Assembly: GCA_035478715.1 (NCBI GenBank)
Contig: DATIJK010000052.1
Span: forward strand, 1-12,306
Direction: 5' to 3'
DNA from: JAICLK01 sp035478715
GTDB lineage: Bacteria; Patescibacteriota; Saccharimonadia; Saccharimonadales; UBA4665
Length of the DNA: 12,306 nucleotides
Positions 11,334 through 12,306 of this stretch are shown one piece after another (within the stretch, counting starts at the first letter, position 1; the number at the start of each line of letters is the position of its first letter). The notes below the pieces were generated by a model that searched no databases, was not told where the DNA came from, and saw only the letters and a list, made by a program, of their open reading frames with translations. The position numbers and the translations under genes are program-made.

Positions 11334-12306
11334 TCTCGTGCAGGACGCTAATGCGAGCGCCGAGGGAGTTCAATCGTTCGGCCAAATCTTCGTAGCCGCG
11401 GTTGATCGTGTAAATATTTCGCAATGTAGACCAGCCATCCGCAGCGAGCATACCGATGAGCAACAGGCTTGCCGGACGGAGCGCCGGCGGACAAACGACA
11501 TCAGCTTTTGTAAATGAAGTCGGCCCATAGATGTACAAACGGTGCGGGTCGACCAGTTCGATCTGCATACCGACTTTGGTCATCTCGGTGTAGTAGAGCG
11601 CACGGTTTTCGTACATCCAGTCGTGGATGAGCGTACGACCCCTTGCCACGCCTGCGATCGGTACGAAATATGGCAAATTATCTGCGTTCAAACCCGGATA
11701 TGGGCGGCTGTAAATCTTTTCGCCAAGTGCGCGTAGTTTACCATCGTGCTTAAAAATCGTCAGATCAACCAGATCAGTTTCGCCGTTGGCTGCTTTGTAG
11801 CGCCACGAGGTTTCGTATTTGAGCCCCATTTTTTTGAGCTTGAGCAATTCGAGCGCCATGAATTCGATCGGTACGCGCCGAATCATTATCTTTGAATTCG
11901 TCGTGATGGCTGCAGCAGTGAAGAACATGGCTTCGATGGGATCTTCGACCGGTGCATACGTAATGTTCCGTTTAACATGCCCTAAGCCGCGGACTTTCAG
12001 CGTTGTGGTACCAATACCGCTGATCTTTACGCCGAGTTTTTGCAAGAAATAACACACATCTTGGACTGAATAATTAGCGCTCGCCATCTCGATGATCGTT
12101 TCGGTCGGCTCACAAGCTGCAGCGAACAGTGCATTTTCGGTGGCGGTATCGCCGGATTCGTACATAACGATTCGGCCAGCAGGCTTTTTGCGGACCGTTA
12201 CGTTGTAATAGCCTTTGGTCGCGACAATATCCACGCCGAACTGCTCCAATGCGAACAAGTGCGGTTCGACAGTTCTGGTACCGAGTTTGCAGCCGCCGGC
12301 ATACGG
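11329..12306 (-). CDS. murA: UDP-N-acetylglucosamine 1-carboxyvinyltransferase, 5' end missing
   Basis: MurA makes the first committed step of peptidoglycan synthesis, adding enolpyruvate from PEP to UDP-GlcNAc in the cytoplasm. The frame is open from the window edge (12306) to TAA 11329-11331, giving 325 residues; the TTG at 12258 is internal, not a start. Residues 4-16 read GGCKLGTRTVEPH, matching GGCTIGARPVDLH of E. coli, so Cys6 here is the catalytic, fosfomycin-targeted Cys115. The GLNADN Asp is the likely D305 equivalent, LRPAS carries the R397 equivalent, and the C-terminal NIYTINRGYEDLAERLNSLGA is the standard end. From Cys to the C-terminus it is 320 residues against 305 in E. coli, mostly because of a longer loop after EFMALELLKLKKMGLKYET. 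The sequence is divergent, so a MurA-like paralogue is possible. Confidence 0.88.
   Translation of the reverse strand, partial: PYAGGCKLGTRTVEPHLFALEQFGVDIVATKGYYNVTVRKKPAGRIVMYESGDTATENALFAAACEPTETIIEMASANYSVQDVCYFLQKLGVKISGIGTTTLKVRGLGHVKRNITYAPVEDPIEAMFFTAAAITTNSKIMIRRVPIEFMALELLKLKKMGLKYETSWRYKAANGETDLVDLTIFKHDGKLRALGEKIYSRPYPGLNADNLPYFVPIAGVARGRTLIHDWMYENRALYYTEMTKVGMQIELVDPHRLYIYGPTSFTKADVVCPPALRPASLLLIGMLAADGWSTLRNIYTINRGYEDLAERLNSLGARISVLHEI

Noticed and set aside
1..12306. CRISPR array, rRNA, IS element or riboswitch
   Set aside because: No regularly spaced repeats, rRNA segments, transposase reading frames or long structured leaders were seen; the only element-like unit is the one at tRNA-Gly.

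Overview
The window looks like a chromosomal stretch of a Candidate Phyla Radiation bacterium, most likely Candidatus Saccharibacteria (TM7) or a close relative. This rests on recognition, not on a search. The signs are short, tightly spaced genes; membrane-anchored secreted proteins that begin with a carbohydrate-binding-like motif; a divergent MurA; a tiny GIY-YIG element behind a tRNA; and a mix of leaderless and Shine-Dalgarno-led genes. TGA is used as a stop (for example at 8613-8615), which argues against code-reassigned relatives such as Gracilibacteria.

Layout. Positions 1-3267, all on the minus strand, hold small redox and soluble-enzyme genes: an SRPBCC/AHSA1 protein (cut by the window edge), a YdfG-type NADP dehydrogenase, a pyridoxamine-phosphate-oxidase-like flavoprotein, an unknown protein that may share that fold, and a FabG-like SDR. 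Positions 3286-5248 form a guanidine-metabolism locus. Two tandem pyruvoyl-dependent arginine decarboxylases are transcribed leftward, and a DDAH/amidinotransferase-superfamily enzyme is transcribed rightward from a divergent promoter pair whose extended -10 boxes are a perfect inverted repeat. An epoxide hydrolase (5335-6516) follows. On the minus strand, 6538-8535 encodes two membrane-anchored GH12-like glycoside hydrolases from one clear promoter, preceded by a small three-helix membrane protein and tRNA-Arg(UCU).

Positions 9200-10691 on the plus strand carry a small two-helix membrane protein, tRNA-Gly(UCC), a 405-bp unit bounded by 30-bp direct repeats of the tRNA-Gly 3' end and containing a frameshifted GIY-YIG nuclease, and a membrane-anchored peptidoglycan-binding protein. 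Positions 10777-12306 on the minus strand carry a P-loop nucleotide-kinase-like protein and a 5'-truncated murA.

How the parts may work together. PvlArgDC would turn arginine into agmatine and CO2, and the divergent guanidine-modifying enzyme may act on arginine, agmatine or a relative. The GH12-like pair and the peptidoglycan-binding protein are predicted to act at the cell surface. The most unusual features are the minimal GIY-YIG unit at tRNA-Gly, the repeated placement of -10 boxes 6-8 nt before start codons (predicted leaderless mRNAs), and the apparent His-to-Asp change in the guanidine-modifying enzyme.
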